From Actinomadura sp. KC06 (lineage in GTDB: Bacteria; Actinomycetota; Actinomycetes; Streptosporangiales; Streptosporangiaceae), in NCBI RefSeq assembly GCF_004348735.1, contig NZ_SMKT01000009.1, positions 1 to 64,000 on the forward strand: a stretch of DNA of 64,000 nucleotides. Direction: 5' to 3'. A model generated the notes under the pieces. That model worked only from the letters and a program-made list of their open reading frames with translations, had not been told where the DNA came from and searched no databases. A program made the translations under genes and the position numbers. This document shows, in pieces, positions 25,893-34,618 of this stretch; positions within the stretch are counted from its first letter, which is position 1; every line of letters starts with the position of its first letter.

Positions 25893-26873
25893 ATGAGTGA
25901 CGCGATCACCGCCGAAGGACTGGTCAAGAGGTACGGCGAGGTGACCGCCCTGGACGAGCTGAGCTTCTCCGTCCCGCAGGGGACGGTGCTCGCCCTGCTC
26001 GGGCCGAACGGCGCCGGGAAGACCACCACGGTTAGAGTTCTGACCACATTGCTGCGCCCTGACGGCGGCCGTGCGACCGTCGCCGGATTCGACGTCGTCC
26101 GCGACGCCCGGCGGCTGCGCGCGCAGATCGGGCTGTCCGGCCAGTACGCCGCCGTGGACGAGCACCTCACCGGCGCCGAGAACCTGGAGATGGTCGGACG
26201 CCTCTACCACCTGGGCGCCAAGCGCAGCAAAGCCCGCGCCCGCGAACTGCTCGAACGCTTCGACCTCACCGGCGCCGCCGACCGTCCGGTGAAGGGCTAC
26301 TCCGGCGGCATGCGCCGCCGCATCGACCTCGCGGGCGCGCTGGTCGCCGACCCGCCGGTCCTTTTCCTGGACGAACCCACCACGGGCCTCGACCCCCGCG
26401 CCCGCGCCGCGCTGTGGGAGACCATCTCCGAACTCGTCGCCGGCGGCAGCACGCTGCTGCTGACCACGCAGTACATGGAGGAGGCCGACCGCCTCGCCGA
26501 CCAGATCCTGGTGGTCGACCACGGCCGCGCCATCGCCCGCGGCACCGCCGACGAGCTCAAGGACCAGGTCGGCGGCAACCGCATCGAGCTGACCGTGAGC
26601 GACGCCGCCGAGCTGGAGACCGCCCGGGAGACGCTCGGCTGGGTCGCCGTCGGCGCGATGCGGACCGTCCCGGAATCGCTGCAGATCACCGTCCCGGTCA
26701 CCGACGGGCCCGAGGCGCTCCGCCAGGTCCTCGGCCGGCTCGCCGACGCAGGCGTCCGGGTGCGGGACGCCGGCCTGCGGCGGCCCACCCTCGACGACGT
26801 CTACCTCACCCTGACCGGGCACAAGACGCCCGGCCCCGGCACCGACCCGCAGGCCGAGGAGGCCGCCCGATGA
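25893..26873 (+). CDS. DrrA-like ABC transporter ATPase
   Basis: The 326-residue product has an intact nucleotide-binding domain: Walker A GPNGAGKTT, signature YSGGMRRR, Walker B LFLDEPTTGLD and switch LLTTQYMEEAD. The extended C-terminal 90 residues ending in LDDVYLTLTGHKT are the daunorubicin-resistance DrrA-type regulatory domain. It energises export through the permease encoded next, whose ATG overlaps its stop. AGGAAGGAGA lies before the start. Substrate specificity of these exporters ranges from antibiotics to lipids and cannot be predicted here. Confidence 0.92.
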   Translation: MSDAITAEGLVKRYGEVTALDELSFSVPQGTVLALLGPNGAGKTTTVRVLTTLLRPDGGRATVAGFDVVRDARRLRAQIGLSGQYAAVDEHLTGAENLEMVGRLYHLGAKRSKARARELLERFDLTGAADRPVKGYSGGMRRRIDLAGALVADPPVLFLDEPTTGLDPRARAALWETISELVAGGSTLLLTTQYMEEADRLADQILVVDHGRAIARGTADELKDQVGGNRIELTVSDAAELETARETLGWVAVGAMRTVPESLQITVPVTDGPEALRQVLGRLADAGVRVRDAGLRRPTLDDVYLTLTGHKTPGPGTDPQAEEAAR

Positions 26874-27673
26874 ACGCCATCACCATGCCCATCGCCGACG
26901 GCTGGACGATCGCCAAGCGCAACACCCTGAAGATCCGGCGTCAGCCGGACCTGCTCAGCGGCACCATCATGCTCCCGATCGTGCTCATCCTGCTGTTCGC
27001 CTACGTCTTCGGCAGCGTCATCGACGTCCCGGGGATGTCGTACAAGGAGTTCCTGCTTCCCGGCATCTTCGTCCAAGCCGTGATCATGGGCGCGCAGACC
27101 ACCGGCTACACGCTGACACTGGATCTGCAGAAGGGCATTTTCGACCGGTTCCGCTCGCTGCCGATGGCGCCGTCCGCGGTGCTGATCGGGCAGACCGTCA
27201 GCGACGTGCTGATGAACCTCGCCGGCCTCGTCGTCATGGCGGGGATGGGGCTGATCGTCGGCTGGCGGGTGCATTCCTCGCCGTACGAGGCCGTCCTCGG
27301 CTTCGCGCTGCTGCTGCTCTTCGCCTACGCGTTCTCCTGGTTCACCGCGACCGTCGCGCTGGCCCTGCGCACTCCGGAGAACTTCAACAACATCGCGACC
27401 ATGGTCTCCTTCCCGCTGATGTTCGTCTCCAACGCCTTCCTCGACAGCTCCAGGCTGCCCACGCCGTTGCGCGTCGTCGCCGACTGGAATCCCGTCTCCG
27501 CGTTCACCCAGGCGGCACGGGAGCTGTTCGGCAACACCAGCACCGCGATGAAGACCTCGGACGCCTGGCCCATCCAGCACGCCGTCCCGGCGTCGCTGCT
27601 CTGGATCGCCCTCATCCTGCTCGTGTTCGTCCCGCTGGCGACTCGCCTCTACAAGAAGGCGGTCAGCGCCTGA
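26870..27673 (+). CDS. DrrB-like ABC-2 permease
   Basis: The 267-residue product has six hydrophobic helices in ABC-2 arrangement. Typical landmarks are the first helix MLPIVLILLFAYVFGS, the FRSLPMAPSAVLIGQT loop before helix 3, and DWNPVSAFTQAARELFGN before the last helix, a DrrB hallmark. The start overlaps the ATPase stop (ATGA), ensuring equal synthesis. A clear terminator follows the stop, so this ends the four-gene unit. Confidence 0.9.
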   Translation: MNAITMPIADGWTIAKRNTLKIRRQPDLLSGTIMLPIVLILLFAYVFGSVIDVPGMSYKEFLLPGIFVQAVIMGAQTTGYTLTLDLQKGIFDRFRSLPMAPSAVLIGQTVSDVLMNLAGLVVMAGMGLIVGWRVHSSPYEAVLGFALLLLFAYAFSWFTATVALALRTPENFNNIATMVSFPLMFVSNAFLDSSRLPTPLRVVADWNPVSAFTQAARELFGNTSTAMKTSDAWPIQHAVPASLLWIALILLVFVPLATRLYKKAVSA

Positions 27674-27691
27674 CCACCGCCATAACCGCAC

Positions 27692-27716
27692 AGGCGCCCC
27701 GATCCCTGGGGCGCCT
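27692..27716 (+). terminator. Terminator of the RHH-DUF4097-ABC operon
   Basis: AGGCGCCCC and GGGGCGCCT form a perfect 9-bp stem with a 7-base loop 19 bases after the permease stop. It also sits just beyond the end of the convergent oxidoreductase gene and may serve both. Confidence 0.7.
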
Positions 27717-27741
27717 TCGGCGTGCCCGGCCGGCCGGGTGG

Positions 27742-28725
27742 TCAGAAGGTGATGGCGACCTTGCCTCGTGCGTGGCGCTGCTCGATGTAGCGCAGTGCCT
27801 CGGGGATCTGGTCGAACGGGTACGTCCGGTCGATGACGGGTGTGAGCCGGTCCTTTTCGATGAGGTCGGCCAGGAAGCCCAGGTCCGTGGAATTGGGCTT
27901 CCAGTGGACGGTGCCGATGCGCTGGCTGACGAACGGGGACGTCAATGCCCCGCGGTACCCCTGCGCCGCCGGGCCGAGCAGGCCTCCGCGGCCCGGGTCG
28001 ATGCCGCCCACGATCACGAGCGTCCCGCGAGAGGTAAGGGCGCGCCGCAGTCGGCCCAGTGAGCGGTTGCCCACGATGTCGATGAGCAGGTCGTAGCGTC
28101 CCTCCCGCTCTGTGAAGTCTTCGCGGGTGTAGTCGACGGCGTCGTCCGCGCCGAGGGAGCGGACCAGTTCGAGGTTGCGGGTACTGCACACTCCGGTGAC
28201 CTCGGCTCCGAACGCCTTGGCGAGCTGGACGGCGAACGTGCCGATCCCGCCGGACGCCCCGTTGACGAGGACGCGCTGCCCGGCGGCGATCTTCCCGACG
28301 TCCCGCAGCCCCTGAAGCGCGGTGATGCCGGCCATCGACACCGACGCCGCCTGCTCGAAGCCGAGGCGAGCGGGCTTGACGGCGAGCCTGTCCTGCGGGA
28401 CGGCGGCCAGCTCGGCGAACGAGCCCAGCCGGACCTCCCCGAAGACCTCGTCGCCGACCCGCAGTCCGGTCACGTCGTCGCCCACCCGCTCGACCACCCC
28501 GGCCAGGTCGGCGCCCAGGACGAGGCCCGGTTTCGGCCGCCGCAGGCCGACGACGAGCCGCACCAGCTTCGGGTCGGCCGCCACATGGCGCCAGTCGTAG
28601 GGGTTGACGGACGCCGCCCGCACCCGGACGAGCACCTCGTCGCGGGCGATGCCGGGTTCGTCGACGTCTTTCAGGGCCAGCACGTCGTCCGGGGGGCCGT
28701 AGCGGTCCCAGCTCCAGGCTTTCAT
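27742..28725 (-). CDS. Quinone-oxidoreductase-like MDR-family NADPH enzyme
   Basis: The 327-residue product is a zinc-free medium-chain dehydrogenase/reductase. It has the N-terminal GroES-like fold (VRVRAASVNPYDWRH), the GADLAGVVERVG motif, and the nucleotide loop VLVNGASGGIGTFAVQLAKA. The C-terminal IPEALRYIEQRHARGKVAI is the standard family ending. Such enzymes reduce quinones or enones with NADPH. The ATG at 28725 has GGAAG upstream. The promoter overlaps three 18-bp repeats, and a TetR gene lies directly upstream on the same strand, so the enzyme is probably induced by an electrophile or drug through that regulator. Confidence 0.88.
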   Translation of the reverse strand: MKAWSWDRYGPPDDVLALKDVDEPGIARDEVLVRVRAASVNPYDWRHVAADPKLVRLVVGLRRPKPGLVLGADLAGVVERVGDDVTGLRVGDEVFGEVRLGSFAELAAVPQDRLAVKPARLGFEQAASVSMAGITALQGLRDVGKIAAGQRVLVNGASGGIGTFAVQLAKAFGAEVTGVCSTRNLELVRSLGADDAVDYTREDFTEREGRYDLLIDIVGNRSLGRLRRALTSRGTLVIVGGIDPGRGGLLGPAAQGYRGALTSPFVSQRIGTVHWKPNSTDLGFLADLIEKDRLTPVIDRTYPFDQIPEALRYIEQRHARGKVAITF

Positions 28726-28760
28726 CGGCTCTTCCTTCCGGCGGGCGACGCCGTCCGTCG

Positions 28761-28815
28761 TACGGCGTAAGGTAGTCATACGCCGTAAGGTTATCGTACG
28801 GCGTAAGGGAGTCAA
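28761..28815 (-). promoter_or_regulatory. Three tandem 18-bp repeats overlapping a promoter
   Basis: Units starting at 28761, 28779 and 28797 share TACGSCGTAAGG plus a variable tail (TAGTCA, TTATCG, GAGTCA). The core TACGGCGTA is nearly its own reverse complement, so each unit is a small palindrome. On the minus strand TTGACT (28815-28810) and TAACCT (28793-28788) with a 16-base spacer form a promoter for the oxidoreductase, covered by units 2 and 3. The layout is that of a repressor operator array; the adjacent TetR protein is the obvious candidate. Confidence 0.65.
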
Positions 28816-28866
28816 GGCCCGCCGGGAAAGTGAGGGCTCAACTGGCGCCATGAGGACAGGCGGGGG

Positions 28867-29583
28867 TCACGAAGCGGCGGTGCGGCGCCGTTCCAGCCCT
28901 TCGAGGATCAGGTCGAGCGCGAACTCGAACTCGAACTGGTCGTCGCAGAAGCCGAGGGTGCCGTCCGGATCGTCGTGGACGGCGTCCGCCAGCATCCCGA
29001 CGATGTTGGGAAACCGGTCCGCCATCTGATCCATGATCGCGTCGGCCCCCTCAGCAGGGGCCTGGGCGCCGTCGGGTGAGAACAGTTCCTGCGTGAAACC
29101 CAGGGCGCGGCTGCCCAGGACGTGCAGCGCCCGGTGCGCCAGGTCGTAGGAGAACCCGCCCGCGCGGAGGACGCCGACGACATGGTCGTAGTAAGCGATG
29201 ACGAGCGGGCTCGTAACGGAACGGCTTTCGAGGACCTGCGGGGCCCAGCGGTGGCGCAGGAACACGTCCCGCGCCGCGAGGATCTGCGCGCGCAGCGCGG
29301 CCTGCCAATCCTCCTCCGGGGGCGGGGCGTCGACGTCCTCCACCGCCGCCATGACCTCCCCGAGAATCACCTCGACGACGCCGTCGAACACGGCCTCCTT
29401 GTTGGCGACGTGGTGGTACAGCGACATCGCCTCGACCCCGACCTCCTGCGCGAGCCGGCGCATGGTCAGCGAGCCGAGGCCGTCGCGGTCGGCGAGCGCC
29501 ACGGCCGCGCGCAGCACCCGCCTCCGGCTCAGCGGAACGCGGGGCTGCTCGGTCACCTCGTCGGCGTCGGCCCGTGGGGTCAT
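28867..29583 (-). CDS. TetR-family transcriptional regulator
   Basis: The 238-residue product has an intact HTH at about residues 20-65: LSRRRVLRAAVALADRDGLG followed by LTMRRLAQEVGVEAMSLYHHV, ending with the NKEAVFDGV helix. The C-terminal domain resembles the tetracycline-repressor C-terminal class (TetR_C), with DVFLRHRWAPQVLESR and later LFALDLILEGLE-like helices. The ATG at 29583 has GGAGGAAG upstream. A partial palindrome around TACCCGTACACGGTA lies upstream of the start and resembles the repeats before the oxidoreductase gene, so the protein may control both genes. Confidence 0.88.
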   Translation of the reverse strand: MTPRADADEVTEQPRVPLSRRRVLRAAVALADRDGLGSLTMRRLAQEVGVEAMSLYHHVANKEAVFDGVVEVILGEVMAAVEDVDAPPPEEDWQAALRAQILAARDVFLRHRWAPQVLESRSVTSPLVIAYYDHVVGVLRAGGFSYDLAHRALHVLGSRALGFTQELFSPDGAQAPAEGADAIMDQMADRFPNIVGMLADAVHDDPDGTLGFCDDQFEFEFALDLILEGLERRRTAAS

Positions 29584-29758
29584 GGATGGATCTTCCTCCC
29601 GGCGCACTCTACCCGTACACGGTAAGCCTGCCCGCTCCGAGCCGGTGCCGTCCGGCGTCCGGCCGATGGGCAGGCCATTCGCCCGACTCACCGTCCTTTG
29701 TCGCAGGACGCTGCCATGATTCTCGGGCCATGCCACCGACGACCCAGCGGAGGAGCCC

Positions 29759-30883
29759 ATGCTCAAGGTGACGCACGACGGCGTGGAGTGGATCGACGGC
29801 GACGGCGGCGGGCCGCTCGGCGAGATCTTCTGTCTCACCTTCCTCAAGGGGGTCGATGAGACCGAGGCGCTGTCGCGTCTGGGCGGGCTGCCGGACACGC
29901 TGCGTCCCCGCACCCTGGAGGAGGCGGGCGAGGCGTTCACGTCGTACGAGGCGGGCTATGCGGAGTTCGCGTTCGCGCTGAACCTCGGCGACTGGACGGT
30001 GCTGATCGAGCCCAACGGCTTCCAGGGCTCGCTCGAAGAGCCGCTGACGGCGCTTTCCCGGGGCACCGAGGCGGTGGCGGTGCAGCGGCACGATTACGCC
30101 GACCATGCCTTCCGCTACGCCGTCGACGGCACGCTGGTCACCGCCTTCGAGCCCACCTGGCCCGATCATCGCTGGGGGAGCGAGCCCGACCGGCTGCTCG
30201 GGCAGATGCGCGCGGTGGGCCTGGACCTGGCCGCCTACGACGAGGGCGACGACGAGGACGACGAATATGGCGATGAAGGCGACTACGTGCCCAGCGCCTA
30301 CGTCCCGGCGCTGCTGCTGGCGGGCCTGATCACCGGCGCCGTCCCGCATCCGGACGCCCTGGCCGGAGAACTGCCCTGCGCCGAGATCGAACCGTGGTTC
30401 AGCGCCGCTTCGCCCCGGCGGACCCACGGCCCCACCGACCCCGCCATGATCGCCGCCCTCCAGGCCGCCCCGCCGGACGTGCTCCGCGCCGTCGCCGCCC
30501 GCGAGACGATGCGCCTGGCCTCCGTCCTCGGCCTGGACGCGACTCCCGGCCTGGCGGAGGCGGTCGCCGCGGCCGAGCGCGGCGAGCCGGTCACCGTCTC
30601 ACCCGGCTCCGAGCTCGGCACGCACGTCCGCTCCTGGCTGCGGCGCGCACGCCAGGCGGGCGGATCGCTCAACGACCCGTTCGCCCGTACCAACCTGAGC
30701 GACGACGAGCGGACCGCCGCCAACATGCTGGGCTGGTTCACCGACGCGCTGAACGCCGCGCTGTGGCCCGACCCGCGCGCGGCGGCCCGCGCCGTGCTCC
30801 GTCCGCTCACCCAGGGCCCTCCCGAGCTCCGCGACCCCGCCGAGGAGACCGCCGTCCTGCACACCCTCCGCGGCGGCGCCTAG
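29759..30883 (+). CDS. DUF6461 protein
   Basis: The 374-residue product carries the DUF6461 motif LGEIFCLTFLKGVDETEALSRLGG near residues 20-43, taken in two parts, then LNLGDWTVLIEPNGFQGS. An acidic linker (DEGDDEDDEYGDEGDY) near residue 165 separates it from a helical C-terminal half. The function of the family is unknown; members are common in actinomycetes, where some occur in several paralogues. GGAGGAG precedes the ATG. The stop codon overlaps the stop of the convergent downstream gene (shared bases at 30880-30883). Confidence 0.85.
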   Translation: MLKVTHDGVEWIDGDGGGPLGEIFCLTFLKGVDETEALSRLGGLPDTLRPRTLEEAGEAFTSYEAGYAEFAFALNLGDWTVLIEPNGFQGSLEEPLTALSRGTEAVAVQRHDYADHAFRYAVDGTLVTAFEPTWPDHRWGSEPDRLLGQMRAVGLDLAAYDEGDDEDDEYGDEGDYVPSAYVPALLLAGLITGAVPHPDALAGELPCAEIEPWFSAASPRRTHGPTDPAMIAALQAAPPDVLRAVAARETMRLASVLGLDATPGLAEAVAAAERGEPVTVSPGSELGTHVRSWLRRARQAGGSLNDPFARTNLSDDERTAANMLGWFTDALNAALWPDPRAAARAVLRPLTQGPPELRDPAEETAVLHTLRGGA

Positions 30884-31563
30884 GGACGGGGCCTGACGGA
30901 GATCTCGCGGAATTCGACCTCCGCGTCCTCGGTGTAGAGGCCGACGGAGCCACCCGTGTACGGGCGTTCCGCGTCGGTGAACTCGGTCACCGGCCGTCCG
31001 TCCACCCGGACGGACATGGTGGCACCGCGCTGGACGACGCTGACCCTGTACCACCGGCCGATGGCGAAGGAGCGCTCGCCGGTGGCGAGGAAGCGCTGGC
31101 CTCCCCGGTAGGCGGGATCGCGTTTGCCCAGCTCCCAGCCCGTGGGCTTCAGGATGAAGTAGTAGAAGTGGTGCTCGTCGGAGTAGGCCCAGACGATCCA
31201 CGCGGCCTCCCACGGGTTGGGGGCCTGGTCGCGCAACTGGGCGACGGTCCGGGCGCGCACGTGGAAGTCCATATGCCCGTACCGCGCCTGGGAGACGACC
31301 AGGCCCGCGTGCGTCTCCGCCGGATCGGTGGCCGGTTTCGGACGCAGCGAGATGACCCCGCCCCGGGAGCCGTTCACGCCGTGGCCGTCGAACACCGCCC
31401 GCCAGGGGCCGTGGACGGTGCCGTCCCGCCACCGGACGAACCTGTCCCCGCCCCGGTCGAGCACGGCGGTCACGGCGGCGACGGTGAGCAGGGCCGCCAG
31501 GGCCAACGCTGGCGACCACCGGAAGACGCGGGGCATGGCGGAGGGCGACATGGTCGACATCAT
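30880..31563 (-). CDS. Signal-anchored lectin-fold (LamG/DUF1080-like) protein
   Basis: The 227-residue product has a single N-terminal hydrophobic helix (VFRWSPALALAALLTVAAV) acting as signal or anchor. The extracellular part is a beta-sandwich with FDGHGVNGSRGGVISLRP, AAWIVWAYSDEHHFYYFILK, GRWYRVSVVQRGATMSVRVD and a closing GGSVGLYTEDAEVEFREISV, taken in pieces. This is the concanavalin-like fold of DUF1080/LamG proteins that bind carbohydrates. No catalytic Glu pair of GH16 is seen. The start is 10 bases after the UDP-GlcNAc epimerase stop, placing it in the polysaccharide operon. It may bind the polymer at the cell surface. Confidence 0.75.
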   Translation of the reverse strand: MMSTMSPSAMPRVFRWSPALALAALLTVAAVTAVLDRGGDRFVRWRDGTVHGPWRAVFDGHGVNGSRGGVISLRPKPATDPAETHAGLVVSQARYGHMDFHVRARTVAQLRDQAPNPWEAAWIVWAYSDEHHFYYFILKPTGWELGKRDPAYRGGQRFLATGERSFAIGRWYRVSVVQRGATMSVRVDGRPVTEFTDAERPYTGGSVGLYTEDAEVEFREISVRPRP

Positions 31564-31573
31564 GCGGCAAGGC

Positions 31574-32761
31574 TCAGTCCCGTGCCGTGCGACGCACGGC
31601 GTCCGTCCGGAGGCAGTCGCGGACCAGCGCGTCGACGATCCGCTCGGCCGCCCGGCCGTCGCCGAACGGGGAGACCGCGCGGGCCATCCGGTCGCGTTCC
31701 GCGGGGTCGTCCAGGAGCCGGGACGCCGCGGCGTAGACCTCGCCGGGGTCGGTCCCGACGAGCCGCGCCACACCGGCGTCGATCGCCTCGGGACGTTCGG
31801 TGGTGGTCCGCAGGACGAGCACGGGCTTGCCCAGGCTGGGGGCCTCCTCCTGCACGCCCCCGGAGTCGGTGAGGACGAGGTCGCAGGCGGCGAGCGTCGC
31901 GGTGAAGTCGGCATAGCCGAGCGGCTCGCAGATCGTGACGCCGGGATGCCCGGACAGGCCGGGGAGCAGGGCCTCGCGCACCGCCGGGCTCTTGTGGAGC
32001 GGCAGCAGCACCTCGCAGTCGCCCCGGTCGGCCAGCCGGCGGACGGCCCCCGCGAGCCCGCGCATCCCGCCGCCCTGGTTCTCACGGCGGTGCAGGGTCA
32101 CGAGGATCCGCTTGCCCGAGGTGCGGAACGCCGCCTCGCCCACGCCCTGGCGGAGCATCCAGTGGAGGTTGTCGATGACGGTGTTCCCGGTCGTGCGGAC
32201 GTCCGGCCCCGCGATCCCCTCGGCGCGCAGGCAGGCCGCGGCGCGTTCGGTCGGCGCGAAGTGCCAGCGGGCGATGCGGGCGATCAGCCGCCGGTTCAGT
32301 TCCTCGGGGAACGGGTTGTACAGGTTGCCGGTGCGCAGCCCTGCCTCGACGTGGGCGACGGGGACCTGCTCGTAGGACGCGGCGAGCGCGCCGCACAGCG
32401 CGGTGGTGGTGTCGCCCTGGACGACCACGACGTCCGGACGCTCGGCGCGGAGGACCGCGTCGAGCGCGGTGACCAGCCGTCCGGTGAGCCCGGACAGCCG
32501 CTGCCGGTCGCGCATCACGGCGAGGTCGGCGTGCGCCTTGACGTCGAGGGCCGCCAGCATCGGCGCGAGCATCTCCCGGTGCTGGCCGCTGCTCACCACG
32601 AACGGCTCGCAGAGCGGGGAGGCGTCCATCGCGCGGACGACGGGGGCGAGCTTGATCGCCTCGGGCCGGGTACCGAGGACGATCATGGCCCGGACCGGAG
32701 GTTCGGTCACGACGTTCCGCGGCCGGTTCCGTGCGGGGTCACGCTGGGGGAGAACAGCCAT
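31574..32761 (-). CDS. wecB: UDP-N-acetylglucosamine 2-epimerase (non-hydrolysing)
   Basis: The 395-residue product shows VLGTRPEAIKLAPV near residue 28, the VQGDTTTAL motif, HVEAGLRTGNLYNPFPEE with the catalytic region, VTLHRRENQG and LTDSGGVQEEAPSLGKPVLVLR. These are the conserved blocks of the WecB/MnaA family. It interconverts UDP-GlcNAc and UDP-ManNAc in the cytoplasm, supplying ManNAc for surface polysaccharides. The first 22 residues are less conserved, so the true start may be later. It sits between a processive glycosyltransferase and a lectin-fold protein, and so probably feeds the polymer made by this locus. Confidence 0.9.
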   Translation of the reverse strand: MAVLPQRDPARNRPRNVVTEPPVRAMIVLGTRPEAIKLAPVVRAMDASPLCEPFVVSSGQHREMLAPMLAALDVKAHADLAVMRDRQRLSGLTGRLVTALDAVLRAERPDVVVVQGDTTTALCGALAASYEQVPVAHVEAGLRTGNLYNPFPEELNRRLIARIARWHFAPTERAAACLRAEGIAGPDVRTTGNTVIDNLHWMLRQGVGEAAFRTSGKRILVTLHRRENQGGGMRGLAGAVRRLADRGDCEVLLPLHKSPAVREALLPGLSGHPGVTICEPLGYADFTATLAACDLVLTDSGGVQEEAPSLGKPVLVLRTTTERPEAIDAGVARLVGTDPGEVYAAASRLLDDPAERDRMARAVSPFGDGRAAERIVDALVRDCLRTDAVRRTARD

Positions 32762-32848
32762 GGTCTCTGCTCCTCGCAGGCATGGTCGGATGACGCGGCG
32801 CCCGGATGCGGAGGACGCCGCGCGGCGGAAGGTCGGGGTGGGGTTTCG

Positions 32849-32875
32849 CCTAGGAAGGCCGGGGGCCTACCTAGG
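32849..32875 (-). terminator. Hairpin at the end of the glycosyltransferase gene
   Basis: CCTAGGAAGGCC and GGCCTACCTAGG form a 12-bp stem with one mismatch and a 3-base loop. The glycosyltransferase stop codon (32871-32873) lies in the stem. It should reduce transcription into the epimerase gene, which starts about 90 bases further on. Confidence 0.5.
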
Positions 32876-34118
32876 TCCGTGCGGTCTTGAGCCAGGTGTG
32901 CCTGCCCGTGAGGACTCGGCCGACGGCCCACCAGCCGGACACGAACCAGACGTAGCCGTAGATCACATAGAGGTGCCCGAGCAGCAGCGAGTACGGCCTG
33001 CTCACCGGCTCACGCTTGCGGTAGACGAACGCGTAGGCGGCCGCGAGGCCGAAGGTCATGACGTAGAACCAGGGCAGCCACCACAGGGACAGGGTGCTGT
33101 TCCCGGTCCGGATCGAGGCGACGGCCGTGTCGCCGAGCATGAGGGCGAACGAGATCGGCAGCAGCGAGGTGAGCAGCAGCAGCGCCGGGCTCGACAGGTG
33201 GTACAGCAGGTCCGCCGCAGGACGCGGCGCGATCTTGCGCAGGATCAGCGGCGCCAGGCGCGACGCCTGGATGTGCCCCTGGAACCAGCGGGACCGCTGC
33301 CGGAGCAGCCGCCCCACGGTGAGGACCGCCTGCTGGTGGACGGCGGCGGTGCCGCAGTACGCGTTGGTCCACCCGGCCGCGATCAGGCGGACGCCGAGGT
33401 CGAGGTCCTCGGTGAGGCAGTCGCTCCACGGCCTGCCGGGCAGCGAGCGCAGCGCGGCGAGCCGCATGAACTGGCCGTTGCCGCCCATCCCGACGCTGCC
33501 GAGATGCCGCCGGGCGTTCTGGAAGATCTCGCCGTAGACGACGAATTCCATGTCCTGCAGCCGGGCGAGAAGACGGTTGTGGCGGTTGTACATGCGCACG
33601 CCCACCTGGACCGCGCCAACGCCGGGATCGTTGAAGAAAGGGTCGACCTGCTCGGCCGCGTGGTGATCGAGGCGTCCGTCGGCGTCCACCACGCAAATGA
33701 TGACGTCGCGCGGATCCCGCCCGTCCAGGACGCTCGTTTCGGACAGCCATTCGAGTCCGGCGTTGAGCGCCGCGCCTTTTCCTTTGCGGGCGTCCGGAAA
33801 TTTGCGCCGGTAGAGGTGGATTCGGCCGGGTGTGGACGCCGCCGCCGCGGTGACGATTTGGGCCGTTCCATCGTCGGACGCGTCGTCCACGACGAGGACC
33901 ATAAAGTCGTCCAGCGGGAGATCGGCGAGGCGCGCCAGGCTTTCGCCGATCACTTTTTCCTCGTTCAGGCACGCGAGCATGAAGACATAGGTTCGCTCCC
34001 TTCCCGTCTCGCGCGGATGCGGCGTCCGGCGCTGGGACAGCACGAACATTCCGCTGTTGTACGAGACGGCCAGCACGATGATCGCCAGGCTGCCGGCCAC
34101 CGCGAGCTGGCCGATCAT
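32871..34118 (-). CDS. Membrane-bound processive GT2 glycosyltransferase (PgaC/hyaluronan-synthase-like)
   Basis: The 415-residue product has one N-terminal membrane helix (LAVAGSLAIIVLAVSYNSGM), a cytoplasmic GT-A domain, and three to four C-terminal helices. The GT2 motifs are complete: VLVVDDASDDGT, CVVDADG (DxD), TEDLDLG with the catalytic Asp, and QRSRW, the QxxRW motif of processive beta-glycosyltransferases such as PgaC, NodC, BcsA and hyaluronan synthase. It would polymerise and extrude a beta-linked hexose or HexNAc chain. The start overlaps the stop of a 74-residue membrane protein (ATGA). The gene order with an epimerase and deacetylase-like protein suggests an amino-sugar polymer. 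Confidence 0.88.
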   Translation of the reverse strand: MIGQLAVAGSLAIIVLAVSYNSGMFVLSQRRTPHPRETGRERTYVFMLACLNEEKVIGESLARLADLPLDDFMVLVVDDASDDGTAQIVTAAAASTPGRIHLYRRKFPDARKGKGAALNAGLEWLSETSVLDGRDPRDVIICVVDADGRLDHHAAEQVDPFFNDPGVGAVQVGVRMYNRHNRLLARLQDMEFVVYGEIFQNARRHLGSVGMGGNGQFMRLAALRSLPGRPWSDCLTEDLDLGVRLIAAGWTNAYCGTAAVHQQAVLTVGRLLRQRSRWFQGHIQASRLAPLILRKIAPRPAADLLYHLSSPALLLLTSLLPISFALMLGDTAVASIRTGNSTLSLWWLPWFYVMTFGLAAAYAFVYRKREPVSRPYSLLLGHLYVIYGYVWFVSGWWAVGRVLTGRHTWLKTART

Positions 34119-34339
34119 GGCCACTCCCGGGTGCGCCGAGCACTTACACCGGCCGCGGCGCGAATCCGCACCCCGGCGAGGAAAAGGCCGAATGCGGCCA
34201 CGCAGTACAACCCGAAACCGATTCCGGTTATCTGCAGAAAGATTCGTGCTACCTGCATGACAGGCGTCTCTTCCGGTGCCGCCACGATGCCGGTGAAGGC
34301 GAGAAGGACGCCGATGGACGACTTTATGTACACCGCCAT
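34115..34339 (-). CDS. Small two-helix membrane protein, possible PgaD-like partner
   Basis: The 74-residue product has two hydrophobic helices (SSIGVLLAFTGIVAA and IFLQITGIGFGLYCVAAFGLFLAGV, in pieces) and a short basic tail. It is translationally coupled to the glycosyltransferase through a 4-base overlap. In the poly-N-acetylglucosamine system PgaD is also a small two-helix protein needed for PgaC activity. No sequence similarity strong enough to name it is visible, so the assignment rests on size, topology and position. Confidence 0.6.
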   Translation of the reverse strand: MAVYIKSSIGVLLAFTGIVAAPEETPVMQVARIFLQITGIGFGLYCVAAFGLFLAGVRIRAAAGVSARRTREWP

Positions 34340-34618
34340 ATACCCCCGTTTCCGCGCATGCCTGCGAGCGGAAGGCCGCGTTCTCCGTAGCTCCCCTACG
34401 ACGGATGCGGGACCCTCCGCGGTGTTCCACTCCGGGACTCGTCAACTGTTCCTCGCGAACGGTACCCCGAAGTAAAGTCCTGTCAAAGTCGAGAAGATGG
34501 AAAAGCCGCGGATCGGCCGGATCGCGCCAACGCCGCATCGATTTCCACGGGCGCGGCGCGAAATTTCGCCCAGTGTGCGGAGTTTTTCACTCTTCGTTGA
34601 GGACGTGGAGGCAGTTCC

